A stretch of 64,000 nt of DNA from JADZAI01 sp047602465 (GTDB lineage Bacteria; Pseudomonadota; Alphaproteobacteria; Micropepsales; Micropepsaceae): positions 1,116,001-1,180,000 of the forward strand of contig JASGHF010000001.1 in NCBI GenBank assembly GCA_047602465.1. Direction: 5' to 3'. The translations under genes and the position numbers were made by a program. Of this stretch, positions 17,439 to 26,275 are shown one piece after another. The notes beneath the pieces were generated by a model. It saw only the letters and a program-made list of their open reading frames with translations, searched no databases and was not told the origin of the DNA. Within the stretch, counting starts at the first letter, position 1. Each line of letters opens with the position of its first letter.

Positions 17439-17813
17439 TTATCCGTTGGCCGCGACGAAGGCGTCGTAGGCGGCCTTGTCCATGAGGTTGGAGAGGTCGC
17501 CGTGATTGGAGAGCTTCACCTTGAAGAACCAGCCCGCGCCTTCGGGGTCTTCGTTGACCTTGGCGGGTTCGCCGGAGATCGCCTCGTTCGCTTCGGTGAC
17601 CTCGCCTGAAACCGGCGTGTAGACGTCGCTGGCGGCCTTCACGCTTTCGACGACGGCGGCTTCCTTGCGCGCGGTCAGCACTTTGCCGACGGCGGGAAGC
17701 TCGACGAACACCACGTCGCCCAGCTGCTCGGCGGCGTGGGCGGTAATGCCGACGGTCGCGATCTCGCCATCGACGCTGACCCATTCATGCTGATCGGTGA
17801 AATAGACGGTCAT
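17439..17813 (-). CDS. gcvH: Glycine cleavage system H protein
   Basis: A 124-residue lipoyl carrier, MTVYFTDQHEWVSVDGEIAT. The lipoylation site is the lysine in VVESVKAASDVYTPVSGEV, and GDVVFVELPAVGK and the C-terminal KLSNHGDLSNLMDKAAYDAF are typical. It shuttles the aminomethyl and dihydrolipoyl intermediates between GcvPA/B, GcvT and lipoamide dehydrogenase. I chose the ATG at 17813, four bases after gcvT; a longer in-frame start inside gcvT is not family-like. Confidence 0.96.
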   Translation of the reverse strand: MTVYFTDQHEWVSVDGEIATVGITAHAAEQLGDVVFVELPAVGKVLTARKEAAVVESVKAASDVYTPVSGEVTEANEAISGEPAKVNEDPEGAGWFFKVKLSNHGDLSNLMDKAAYDAFVAANG

Positions 17814-17817
17814 GGAT

Positions 17818-18933
17818 TTAACCCCTGTAATAACGGTGTGAGGCGAACGGCATGGGCGCGACCCTGGCGGGACGCGCCTGACCGCGCACGACGAGCTGGA
17901 GCGGCGTGCCGTCTTCGGCGAAGGCCGGCGGCACATAGCCCATGGCGATGGGCGCATTTACGGTGGGGCCGAAGCCGCCGGAGGTGATGATGCCGATGGT
18001 CTCGCCGGCTTCGGAACGGATCTCGGTGCCTTCACGGGCCGGGGCCTTTTCCAACGGCAGGATGCCGACGCGCTTGCGCGTGGCGCCGTCGAACAGCTGG
18101 TTCATGATGATTTCGGCGCCGGGGAAATTCTTTTCCATCTTGCGGCGCTTTCCCAAAGCCCAGGTCAGGGCTGCCTCGACAGGCGTCGTCGTCTCGTCGA
18201 GATCGTGGCCGTAGAGGCAAAGCCCGGCTTCGAGGCGCAGGCTGTCGCGTGCGCCAAGGCCGATGGGCAGGACTTCCGGTTCGGCGAGGAGCTTGCGGGC
18301 GAAGTCTTCCGCCGCATGGCCGGGCACGGAAATCTCGTAGCCGTCCTCGCCGGTATAGCCCGAACGCCAGACATAGCAATCGAGGCCCATCACCTTCAGC
18401 TTTGCGGCGGTCATGAACTTCATCGTCGCGGCTTCGGGGCAGTGGCGCGCGAAGACGGCGCTGGCCTGCGGACCCTGCAGCGCGAGCAGCGCGCGGTCTT
18501 CGAAGCGGTTGATGTCGAAGCGGGTGCCCAGATGCTTCTCGATATGCGCGAAGTCGGCGTCTTTCGTGCCGGCGTTCACGACGAGATAGAGCGTGCGGAA
18601 ATCATCGTCGCCGAGCGGGCGGGTGGCCATCAGGTCGTCGCGGATGCCGCCCTTGTCGTTGAGCAGAAGCGTGTAGCGCGTCTGGCCGGGCTTCAGCTCC
18701 CGGATCGCGCCGGGCACCAGTTCCTCGAACGCCGCGGCGACGCCGTCGCCCATCAGGGCGCCCTGCCCCATATGGCTGACATCGAAGAGGCCGCAGGCGG
18801 CGCGCGTGTGCAGATGCTCCTTCAGCACGCCGGTGGGGAACTGCACCGGCATGTCATAGCCGCCGAATTCCACCATCTTGCCGCCGAGTTCACGGTGCAG
18901 GGCGTTCAGCTGGGTCTTTTTCGGTTCGGCCAC
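17818..18933 (-). CDS. gcvT: Glycine cleavage system T protein (aminomethyltransferase)
   Basis: A 371-residue protein starting at GTG (MAEPKKTQLNALHRELGGKM), with TTGAGGA upstream as ribosome site. MVEFGGYDMPVQFPTGVLKE and FDVSHMGQGALMGDGV are folate-binding N-domain motifs. SGYTGEDGYEISVP, ETTTPVEAALTWALGKRR and IGIITSGGFGPTVNAPIAMG complete the family. It transfers the methylene group from GcvH to tetrahydrofolate. First gene of the operon, its start lies about 55 bases downstream of the glycine riboswitch, so it is the first target of that switch. Confidence 0.96.
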   Translation of the reverse strand: MAEPKKTQLNALHRELGGKMVEFGGYDMPVQFPTGVLKEHLHTRAACGLFDVSHMGQGALMGDGVAAAFEELVPGAIRELKPGQTRYTLLLNDKGGIRDDLMATRPLGDDDFRTLYLVVNAGTKDADFAHIEKHLGTRFDINRFEDRALLALQGPQASAVFARHCPEAATMKFMTAAKLKVMGLDCYVWRSGYTGEDGYEISVPGHAAEDFARKLLAEPEVLPIGLGARDSLRLEAGLCLYGHDLDETTTPVEAALTWALGKRRKMEKNFPGAEIIMNQLFDGATRKRVGILPLEKAPAREGTEIRSEAGETIGIITSGGFGPTVNAPIAMGYVPPAFAEDGTPLQLVVRGQARPARVAPMPFASHRYYRG

Positions 18934-18967
18934 TCAGCATCCTCAATATGACAGTCGGTGACGCGGC

Positions 18968-18983
18968 CGCAGGTTTCCCTGCG
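18968..18983 (-). promoter_or_regulatory. Hairpin between glycine riboswitch and gcvT
   Basis: On the transcript, CGCAGG-GAAA-CCTGCG (18983-18968) follows the second aptamer and precedes the gcvT ribosome site by about 25 bases. It may be part of the expression platform. With no U tract, control of translation start is more plausible than attenuation. Confidence 0.4.
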
Positions 18984-18989
18984 TTGCGA

Positions 18990-19172
18990 CCCCGTCTGTC
19001 ATGGGACCTGAGAGATTTCGCGCGTTTTCACGCGCTTACCCCGTCGGTGGGCGGGCCAGAACCGGCCGCCGCTTTCCAGACGCTCATCCCCCCTGCGGTC
19101 CTTGGTGCCTGAGAGTTTACCGGGGCGGTTGCTCCTTCGGCGTTGGGGGTTTCACCCAATCTCTCCCGCTGG
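18990..19172 (-). ncRNA. Tandem glycine riboswitch upstream of gcvTHPAPB
   Basis: Read on the minus strand, aptamer 1 begins GCGGGAGAGATTGGG (about 19169), contains CGCCGAAGGAGCAA and ends AAACTCTCAGGCACC. A short linker then leads to aptamer 2, with GTCTGGAAAG, CCACCGACGGGGTAA and the closing ATCTCTCAGGTCCCATGACAGAC (shown here in two parts: ATCTCTCAGG, TCCCATGACAGAC). GTCTG and CAGAC form P1 of aptamer 2. These are the hallmark conserved cores of the gcvT RNA family, and their two-fold occurrence is the classic tandem form. Binding glycine normally turns on glycine cleavage genes, which is exactly what lies downstream. Confidence 0.93.
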
Positions 19173-19228
19173 GGATCATTTGCTTGGCCGCCACCGCGCG
19201 ACTCTCGTCGGGCCGGGGCGATGGCTGA

Positions 19229-19257
19229 GCGGTAGTGTGCGGCGCGGTATGAGTCAA
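19229..19257 (-). promoter_or_regulatory. Candidate gcv operon promoter
   Basis: On the minus strand TTGACT (19257-19252), 17 bases, then TACCGC (19234-19229). The -35 is good and the -10 is weak by E. coli rules. Transcription would begin about 50 bases before the riboswitch. The remaining 19173-19309 gap must also hold the promoter of the divergent TIR gene, which I cannot place. Confidence 0.35.
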
Positions 19258-19309
19258 TCGGCGGCGCGCCCGTGAATCGCGGGTAACATGGGGCCAGATC
19301 AGAGGATTC

Positions 19310-21937
19310 ATGCCGCCGGACCCGCCACCCCGCTATCGCGCCTTCATCAGCTACAGCCACGCCGATACGGCGGCGGCGAACTGGCTGCATCGCGCGCTGG
19401 AGCGGTATCGCGTGCCACGGAGCCTTGTGGGGCGCGAGACGGCGCGGGGGAAGGTGCCGGCGCGGCTGATCCCGATCTTCCGCGACCGGGAGGAGTTGTC
19501 GGCCTCGACCGATCTCACCGCTGAAATCCGGGCGGCGCTGGAGGCCTCGGAGGCGCTGATCGTCCTCTGCTCGCCCCGGGCGGCGCGCTCGCGCTGGGTG
19601 AATGAGGAGATTCTCAGCTTCAAGCGGCTGGGCCGTGCGGACCGCATCTTCGCCATCGTCATGGGCGGCGAGCCGGGCAGCGGCGATGCGGCGACGGAGT
19701 GCTTTCCGCCGGCGCTGAAATTCCATCTCGGGCCGGATGGCGAACCGGGCGATCAGCCTGCCGAGCCGATCGCAGCCGACGCGCGCGAGACCGCGGACGG
19801 GCGCGACAACGCCCTGCTGAAGCTGATCGCCGGACTGTTGGGCGTGGGGCTGGACACGCTGAAGCAACGCGAAGCGCGGGCGCGGCGGCGACGCCTGATG
19901 GCCGCCTATGGTCTCGCCGCAGTGTTCGGGGTGCTGGCGATCGCATCGGCATGGCTGGCCGTCGTGGCGGAGCGGCAGCGCGCGCGGGCGGCAGGCAGCC
20001 TTGAAGCCGGCATCACCGCCGCCAACACCGTGATCTTCGATATTGTCCAGGTGTCGCGCAATCTGGAGGGCGTGCAGCAGCAGCGCCTCGCCGGCATCCT
20101 GAAGCAGACCACCACGCTTCTGGAGGTGCTGGCGGACGGCCAGACGCTGACGCCGGAGGGCAAGCGCACCATGGCGGCGGCGCTGATCTCCTTGAGCACG
20201 ACCTTGCTGGCGGTCGGCGACAGCACAGGCGCGCTGGAGGCGGCCGAGAAATCCCTTGTGACGGCGCGAGAGCTTTACGCGCTCGATCCCGATGACCCGG
20301 ACTACGGCGAGGACGTCATCGTCGCTCTCAGCCGCGTCGCGGCGGCGCTGCATATGCGCGGCGACTTCCCCAGGGCGCTCGCCAGCATGGAGGATGCGCT
20401 GACGATCGCCGAGGCGCGTGCGGCGGCGCAGCCGGACGATCTCCGCCGCCGCCGCGCGCTGGCGGGCGTGCTTGAAAATCTCGGCGATCTGCATGAGAGC
20501 AACAGCGACGACGCCTCGGCCCTGCCCGTTCAGCAGCGCGCGCTGGATCTGAGGCGCAGCCTGCTCGCCGCCGAGCCGGACAATGCCGACTATCAGCAGG
20601 ATGTCTCGGTCAGTCTCGACCGCGTGGGCGATATCCTGATGCGCCAGGGCGAGCGGGCCGGGGCGCTGGCGCTCTATGAGGAAGCGATGGCGATCTCGCG
20701 GGCGCTGGCCGACGCCGCGCCGGCGGACGGCAATCGCCAGCACAATCTGGCGGCCGCGTTCAGCAAGATCGGCGACGTGAAAATCGCGGCGGGCGACGCG
20801 GCGGCGGCGCTGGAGGCCTATCGCAAGGCTCTGGCGATCCTTGAACGGATCGCGGCAGCGGACCCCAGCAGCCTCATCTACCTGCGCACCCTGGCCGCCA
20901 CGCATGGCCGCATCGGGGATGCGCTGGCGGCCAGCGGCGATGCGGCGGCGGCGCGGGCGGCCTATGAGAAGAGCCTGGCGCTGCAGCAGCAGGCGGCGGC
21001 GGGCGATGCGTCGAACGCGCAGGCGCAGCGCGACATCGCCTTCGTCCACGACAAGCTGGGGGACGGCGCGCTCAGCGGCGGCGACATGGCGCGGGCGGCA
21101 GAGCAATACGAGGCGGCGCGCGTCATTCGCGAAAAGCTGCGGAACGAAGCGCCGGGCCGCACGGCCGACCGCGATCTGATGGTCAGCCTCAACAAGCTGG
21201 GCGGCATCAAGCTGGCGGCGCGCGACGCCAGGGCCGCCGTGGCGTTGTTCACCGAGGCGGTGGCGCTGGCGCGATCGCTGCGATCCAGCGCGCCTGACGA
21301 TGTGCAGGCCGAGCGCGACCTGATCGTCGCGCTGGCAGGTCTGGGCGAGGCCCAGAACGCGGCGGGCGATCTTCCGGCGGCGGGCGCGGCGATCGGCGAG
21401 GCGCGCGATCTGGCGCTCGCACGCTATACGGCGACGCCGGACGATCCGGATACGGCGCGCAATCTGGCGGGGCTTCTGGTGCGGCTGGGCGATGTGCGCG
21501 CCGCGGAAGACAAGGGGCTGGAGGCCTACCAGCTCTACGGCCAGGCGTTGCCGATCCTCAACGGTCTCGCGCTGCGCTACCCCGCCAACCTCATCTACGC
21601 CAACGACCTGGCGGCCTGTCACGGCCGCATCGGGCTGCTGTGGGTGTCGCGCGGATCGTATGACAACGCGCTGGAGCATTTTTCGGTGGCGCTGGGCATC
21701 CAGCTTCAGCGCGCGGCGAAGGCGCCGGCCGATCCGGCGATCCAGCTCGATCTGATGATCGCCTATGTGCGCGTCGGCGAGGTGCAGGAGCGGTTGAACA
21801 ATCCGCCCGCCGCGCTCGACGCCTATCGCAAGGCGCTGGCGATCATCGAAGCGGTGCTGGCCGTTCAACCGGACAATGCAGGACTTGCAACCGACGCCGA
21901 AACCATCCGCACCGCGATAAAGCGAACCGGCGGATAG
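19310..21937 (+). CDS. TIR domain - transmembrane - TPR repeat protein
   Basis: An 875-residue three-part protein. Residues 8-145 are a TIR-like domain: RYRAFISYSHADTAAANWLH at the start, FRDREELSASTDLTAEIRAA, IVLCSPRAARSRWVNEEILS with the W-x-x-E/E positions expected for a NAD-cleaving site (Trp96, Glu99/Glu100), and CFPPALKFHL. A basic stretch (EARARRRR) precedes one membrane helix at about 197-219. Residues 240-870 hold about twelve TPR-like repeats of roughly 50 residues, each with the pattern (R/K)(L/I/V)GD...G....A...Y..A. The TIR would be cytosolic and the repeats on the other side of the membrane. I know this domain order from alphaproteobacteria, but not a proven role; it could be signalling or defence. 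It is convergent with argS. Confidence 0.85.
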   Translation: MPPDPPPRYRAFISYSHADTAAANWLHRALERYRVPRSLVGRETARGKVPARLIPIFRDREELSASTDLTAEIRAALEASEALIVLCSPRAARSRWVNEEILSFKRLGRADRIFAIVMGGEPGSGDAATECFPPALKFHLGPDGEPGDQPAEPIAADARETADGRDNALLKLIAGLLGVGLDTLKQREARARRRRLMAAYGLAAVFGVLAIASAWLAVVAERQRARAAGSLEAGITAANTVIFDIVQVSRNLEGVQQQRLAGILKQTTTLLEVLADGQTLTPEGKRTMAAALISLSTTLLAVGDSTGALEAAEKSLVTARELYALDPDDPDYGEDVIVALSRVAAALHMRGDFPRALASMEDALTIAEARAAAQPDDLRRRRALAGVLENLGDLHESNSDDASALPVQQRALDLRRSLLAAEPDNADYQQDVSVSLDRVGDILMRQGERAGALALYEEAMAISRALADAAPADGNRQHNLAAAFSKIGDVKIAAGDAAAALEAYRKALAILERIAAADPSSLIYLRTLAATHGRIGDALAASGDAAAARAAYEKSLALQQQAAAGDASNAQAQRDIAFVHDKLGDGALSGGDMARAAEQYEAARVIREKLRNEAPGRTADRDLMVSLNKLGGIKLAARDARAAVALFTEAVALARSLRSSAPDDVQAERDLIVALAGLGEAQNAAGDLPAAGAAIGEARDLALARYTATPDDPDTARNLAGLLVRLGDVRAAEDKGLEAYQLYGQALPILNGLALRYPANLIYANDLAACHGRIGLLWVSRGSYDNALEHFSVALGIQLQRAAKAPADPAIQLDLMIAYVRVGEVQERLNNPPAALDAYRKALAIIEAVLAVQPDNAGLATDAETIRTAIKRTGG

Positions 21938-23699
21938 CTACATTCTTTCCGGCACTTCGATGCCGAGCAGGCCGAGGCTGGTTTCCAGCGCCCGGAGCGT
22001 CAGCGCGCTCAGGGCCAGCCGCGAGGCGCGCAGGCCCGCCTCCGTCTCGCTGAGGATGTGGTGCGCGGCATAGAAGCTGGAGAACGCCTGCGCCAGCCGG
22101 AAGGCATAGTCGCACATGACGTTCGGGGCGCGGGTGCGGAGCGTTTCTTCCAGCGCATCGGGGAAACGCAGCAGCGCCAGCGCGAGGTCGCGCTCCTCGG
22201 CCGCCTGGATGGCGATGGCGCCGGGCGCCTCGCCCGCCTCCGCCGCACGGCGCAGCAGGGATTTCACGCGGACGGCGGCGTATTGCAGATACGGCCCGGT
22301 CTTGCCTTCGAACTTCGTGAAGCGTTCGAGGTCGAAAATATAGTTGGTGAGGCGGTAGTTCGAGAGATCCGCAGAACTTGATCGCCGCGAGGCCGACCTG
22401 CCGGGCGATTTCGTCGCGTTCCGCTTCCGGATAGTCGGCGCCGATGCCCTGTTCGGTCAGGCGCTTGGCGGCTTCCGCCTTGCCCATCTCGATGAGGTCA
22501 TAGAGCTTCAGCACGCCGCCGGCGCGCGTCTTGAACGGCTTGCCGTCGGCGCCGTTGATGGTGCCGAAGCCGACATGCTCCAGCTCGGCCGCGCCCGCAT
22601 AGCCGGCCTTGCGGCTGGCGCGGAACACCTTCTCGAAATGCTCGTGCTGGCGCTGGTCGACCACATAGAGGATGAGGCCTGGCGCGAAATTGCGGACGCG
22701 GTCGATGATGGTCGCCACGTCCGTCGTCTCGTAGAGGACGCCGCCGTCGCGCTTCACGAGAATGAGCGGCGGGGTTTCCTTCTTGTCGGCCGGTTCGGCC
22801 ACGCGGACGATCAGCGCGCCGTCATCCATCTCTGCGATGTTGCGGCTCTTGAGGTCGTCCAGCATCGGGGCGATCAGCGGGTCGACATCCGCCTCGCCCT
22901 TCCAGATATCGAACACGACGCCCAATGAGGCGAATTCGCGCTTGATGCCGGCGATGGAGACATCGACGAAGTGCTTCCACAGCGCGCGATAGCCGGCGCG
23001 GCCCTGCTGCAGCTCGGCGGTGGCGATACGGGCGGCCTCGTCGCGGGCCGGGTCGGCCTTGGCTGCGGCGGCGGCAGCCGGATAGAGGACTTCAAGTTCG
23101 TCCATCGAGACGGGCGATTCCGCCGGATAGGGTCCGGTGAACGCAGCGTCGAAATAGGGCAGGTCCGGCTGGCGCGCGGCGATCTCGGTGATGAGCAGGC
23201 CCATGGGCTTGCCCCAGTCGCCCAGATGCACGTCGCTGGTCACGTCGAAGCCGGCGAAACGGAAATGCCGCTGCAGCGCATCGCCTAGAATGGACGAGCG
23301 CAGATGGCCGACATGCATGGCCTTGGCGACATTCGGGCCGCCGAAATCGATCAGCACCTTGCCGCGCGATCCGCTGGCGTCGGGCGCGAGCAGCGCGTCC
23401 GGGGTTGCGAGGGATGCCGCCAGCGCCGCATCGGTCAGGTCGATATTCAGGAAGCCCGGCCCGGCGATCTCGACCTTGGCGAAGCGGGGATCGGATTTCA
23501 GATGTGCGGCGAGTTTTTCGGCCAGCGCGCGCGGGTTCGCCTTCGCCGCCTTGGCGGCGGCGAGCGCGCCGTTCGACTGGAACTGCGCGAGGTCCGGACG
23601 GTCGGAGACGGTGACGCGGCCAAGCGCCGGGTCGAGACCTTCGGCGGCGAAGGCCCGGCCCATGGCGGCGGTGAGGTCGGCGATCAGAGACGGGCGCAT
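21938..23699 (-). pseudogene. argS: Arginyl-tRNA synthetase with an apparent one-base frameshift
   Basis: The gene reads normally from MRPSLIADLTAAMGRAFAAE through the N-terminal tRNA-binding domain, the HIGH-type motif NVAKAMHVGHLRSSILGDAL, and the Rossmann fold to LAAIKF. It then turns into nonsense. Removing one base (the A at plus-strand 22373, within GATCCGCAGAACTTG) restores KFADLSNYRLTNYIF and the rest of the anticodon-binding domain (KSLLRRAAEAGEAPGAIAIQ ... FSSFYAAHHILSE ... ending IEVPERM). The corrected length is 586 residues, normal for ArgRS. Since argS is essential and no second copy is visible, a sequencing or assembly error is likelier than true loss. Its stop touches that of the TIR gene. 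Confidence 0.88.
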
Positions 23700-23744
23700 G
23701 ACAGCGAATACCGGCAGGCCGTGAACGCAGCCTGCAAAAGAGAG

Positions 23745-24236
23745 TTACGGGACGAGGCCGACCGTCAGCGTGAAGCCGCCGTCTTCGACCGCGTCATCTT
23801 CACCCACCAGAATGCCGGCGATGGTGTTGGTGACGGTGGCGGGCGTGCCGGGGGTGAGTACGGTCTCCTTGGCGTTTTCCGCTTCCAGAACGGGCGCGCC
23901 GTTATTGGTGAGCGCCGCCTTGATCTTCACATTGGCGCCGCCGCGATAGAGCGTGCCGGCCTCGACGGCGTAGGTGACCGACACCGTGGCGACGATCTGG
24001 TCGTCGTCGTTTTCCACGCACGAGGCCGTGGCCGACAGGATCACAGCGATATGGCTGAAATCGCGGCGGTTGCGCGACTGGGCGGGCGGATAATAGGCGG
24101 CGTTGCGGGTGGCATTATCGACCACGATGGCGGGGCAGATATCGGTCGGGTCGTCGCCGGCGCGCGCAGGGGTTGCGACGCCCAGCATCAGAACCGGGGC
24201 CACGAGCGTGGCGCGAACGGCGAAGTCCTTGATCAT
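23745..24236 (-). CDS. Small secreted protein of unknown function
   Basis: A 163-residue protein from MIKDFAVRATLVAPVLMLGV, with a signal peptide ending ATPARAG (cleavage near residue 27). The mature domain is polar and beta-rich, with two cysteines (DPTDICPAIV, ATASCVENDDD) that could pair. It ends GFTLTVGLVP, which would fit a periplasmic or outer-membrane-associated fold. No family recognised. The frame extends upstream to 24302, but the ATG at 24236 alone gives a sensible signal peptide. It diverges from ispH. Confidence 0.62.
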   Translation of the reverse strand: MIKDFAVRATLVAPVLMLGVATPARAGDDPTDICPAIVVDNATRNAAYYPPAQSRNRRDFSHIAVILSATASCVENDDDQIVATVSVTYAVEAGTLYRGGANVKIKAALTNNGAPVLEAENAKETVLTPGTPATVTNTIAGILVGEDDAVEDGGFTLTVGLVP

Positions 24237-24359
24237 GCAGTCAATTCCCCGTGTGCGGCACGCGCTTGACGCCGCCGCCGCCCGGCCCCTATCTGAATTC
24301 ATCTGAGCGTTCGTCCGTGTTTAGCGGGCGGGCGCGTTCCGCTCAAGCCGCCGAGGCCC

Positions 24360-25316
24360 ATGCCCGCCGCCGTGATCCTGCCCGAAATGACGCTGCGTCT
24401 GGCGGCGCCGCGCGGCTTTTGCGCGGGCGTCGACCGGGCCATCCAGATCGTCGAGAAGGCGATCGAGAAGCATGGGCGCCCGGTCTATGTGCGGCACGAG
24501 ATCGTCCATAACCGCACCGTGGTGGAGCGCCTGGAGGCGCTGGGGGCGGTGTTCGTGGAGGAACTGCACGAGTGTCCGGTCGACCGGCCGGTGGTGTTCT
24601 CGGCCCATGGCGTGCCGAAATCGGTGCCGGCGGAGGCCCGCCAGCGTGAGATGATCTATCTCGATGCGACGTGTCCGTTGGTGTCGAAGGTGCATGTGGA
24701 GGCAGAGCGGCATCACCGTGAGGGGCGGCATATCCTGCTGATCGGGCATGAGGGGCATCCGGAGGTGATCGGCACGATGGGACAGCTTCCCGAGGGCGCC
24801 ATCACGCTGATCGAGACGAATGAGGACGCCGAGGCGTTCCAGGCGCCGGAGGGCGTGACGTTGTCGTTCGCGACGCAGACGACGCTGTCGGTCGATGACA
24901 CGGCGGAGATCGTCGCCATCCTGCAGCGGCGTTTTCCGGCTATCTCCCCGCCGCACAAGGAAGATATCTGCTACGCCACCACCAACCGGCAGGACGCGGT
25001 GAAGGCGATCGCGCCGGGCTGCGACCTGCTGCTGGTGATCGGCGCGCCGAATTCGTCGAATTCCAAGCGGTTGGCGGAGGTCGGCCTGAAGGCCGGGGCG
25101 AAGGCGAGCTATCTCATCCAGACGGCGGACGAGATCGACTGGGCGTGGTTCGAGGGCGTGTCGGTGCTGGGCCTGACGGCCGGCGCATCGGCCCCGGAAG
25201 ACCTCGTTTCGGGCGTCATCGAGGCCGTGAAATCGCGTTATGCGGTGACCCGGCAGGATGTGACGGTGACGCGTGAGGATGTCGTCTTCAAGCTGCCGCG
25301 CGCGTTGGCGGGCTGA
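24360..25316 (+). CDS. ispH: 4-hydroxy-3-methylbut-2-enyl diphosphate reductase
   Basis: A 318-residue IspH (LytB), the last enzyme of the MEP isoprenoid pathway, making IPP and DMAPP. Three cluster-binding cysteines are visible: Cys21 in RGFCAGVDRAIQ, Cys105 in DATCPLVSKVHVE and Cys221 in APGCDLLLVIG. The motifs HRTVVE-like HNRTVVERLEALGAVFVEEL, SAHGVPKSV and IGAPNSSNSKRL are standard. The start may be MPAAV at 24360 or MTLRL at 24387. The stop overlaps the thrB start (TGATG), so ispH-thrB-rnhA form one operon. Confidence 0.96.
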   Translation: MPAAVILPEMTLRLAAPRGFCAGVDRAIQIVEKAIEKHGRPVYVRHEIVHNRTVVERLEALGAVFVEELHECPVDRPVVFSAHGVPKSVPAEARQREMIYLDATCPLVSKVHVEAERHHREGRHILLIGHEGHPEVIGTMGQLPEGAITLIETNEDAEAFQAPEGVTLSFATQTTLSVDDTAEIVAILQRRFPAISPPHKEDICYATTNRQDAVKAIAPGCDLLLVIGAPNSSNSKRLAEVGLKAGAKASYLIQTADEIDWAWFEGVSVLGLTAGASAPEDLVSGVIEAVKSRYAVTRQDVTVTREDVVFKLPRALAG

Positions 25317-26275
25317 TGGCCGTCTATACCGAGATCAGTGACGAGGCGCTGGCGGCCTTTCTGGCCGAGTATGACATCGGCGCCGTGCTGGCCCTGAAAG
25401 GCATCGCCGAGGGGGTCGAAAACTCGAACTATTTCCTGCTGACCGAGGGCGGCCGGTTCATCCTGACGCTGTACGAGAAGCGGGTCGCGGAGGGTGATCT
25501 GCCCTTCTTTCTGGGCCTGCTGGACCATCTGGCGGCGCGCGGGGTGACGTGCCCGCAGCCGGTGAAGGGGCGTGACGGGGCGATCGTGCGGCGGCTGGCG
25601 GAGCGTCCGGCGGCGATCCAGACCTTTCTGGACGGCGTGTCGCCCAAGCGGCCGGGAACCGCCCATTGCGGCGAGGCCGGTGAAGCGTCGGCGCGGCTGC
25701 ATGAGGCGTGCCGGGGGTTCCCCCTTCGCCGTGCCAATGCGTTGTCGCTGGGCGGATGGCCGGCGCTGGTGGCGTCGACCGCCGAGGGTGCGGACGGGGT
25801 GCAGGCGGGTCTGAAACAGGTGATCGCCGATGAAATGGCGTTCCTGGACCAGGCCTGGCCGCGTGATCTTCCGGCGGGCGTCATTCACGCCGACATGTTT
25901 CCCGACAACACGCTGTTCGTCGGCGAAAAGCTGACCGGCGTCATCGACTTCTATTTCGCCTGCAACGACCAGCTCGCCTATGACGTGGCGGTGAACCTGA
26001 ACTGCTGGTGTTTCGAGGCCGACGGCAGTTTCAACATCACCAAGGGGCGGGCCTTCCTGTCGCGCTATCAGGCGGTGCGGGTGCTGTCGCCGGCCGAGCG
26101 CGCGGCGCTGCCGGTGCTGGCGCGGGGCGCAGCGCTGCGTTTCCTGCTGACGCGGCTGCATGACTGGATCAACCGCGATCCGACCGCGCTGGTCAGGCCG
26201 AAAGATCCGCTGCAATGCCTCGCCTGGCTGCGTTTCCACCAGCATGTGAAGGACGCCGCCGATTATGGCCTCTGA
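25316..26275 (+). CDS. thrB: Homoserine kinase (ThrB2 / aminoglycoside-phosphotransferase fold)
   Basis: A 319-residue kinase. GIAEGVENSNYFLLTEGGRF is the nucleotide-binding loop, VIHADMFPDNTLF the catalytic loop with HxDxxxxN, and GVIDFYFACNDQLAYDVA the metal-binding DFY segment. It phosphorylates homoserine for threonine synthesis; the next enzyme, ThrC, is in this window at 37989-36592. This fold is the alphaproteobacterial replacement for the GHMP-type ThrB of E. coli. It overlaps ispH by one base and rnhA by 11. Confidence 0.93.
   Translation: MAVYTEISDEALAAFLAEYDIGAVLALKGIAEGVENSNYFLLTEGGRFILTLYEKRVAEGDLPFFLGLLDHLAARGVTCPQPVKGRDGAIVRRLAERPAAIQTFLDGVSPKRPGTAHCGEAGEASARLHEACRGFPLRRANALSLGGWPALVASTAEGADGVQAGLKQVIADEMAFLDQAWPRDLPAGVIHADMFPDNTLFVGEKLTGVIDFYFACNDQLAYDVAVNLNCWCFEADGSFNITKGRAFLSRYQAVRVLSPAERAALPVLARGAALRFLLTRLHDWINRDPTALVRPKDPLQCLAWLRFHQHVKDAADYGL

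Noticed and set aside
19028..21868. A 946-codon open frame on the minus strand opposite the TIR-TPR gene
   Set aside because: Arg/Gln-rich composition and no motif; it is the reflection of Ala-rich G+C-biased repeats, and the riboswitch and TIR gene explain the region.
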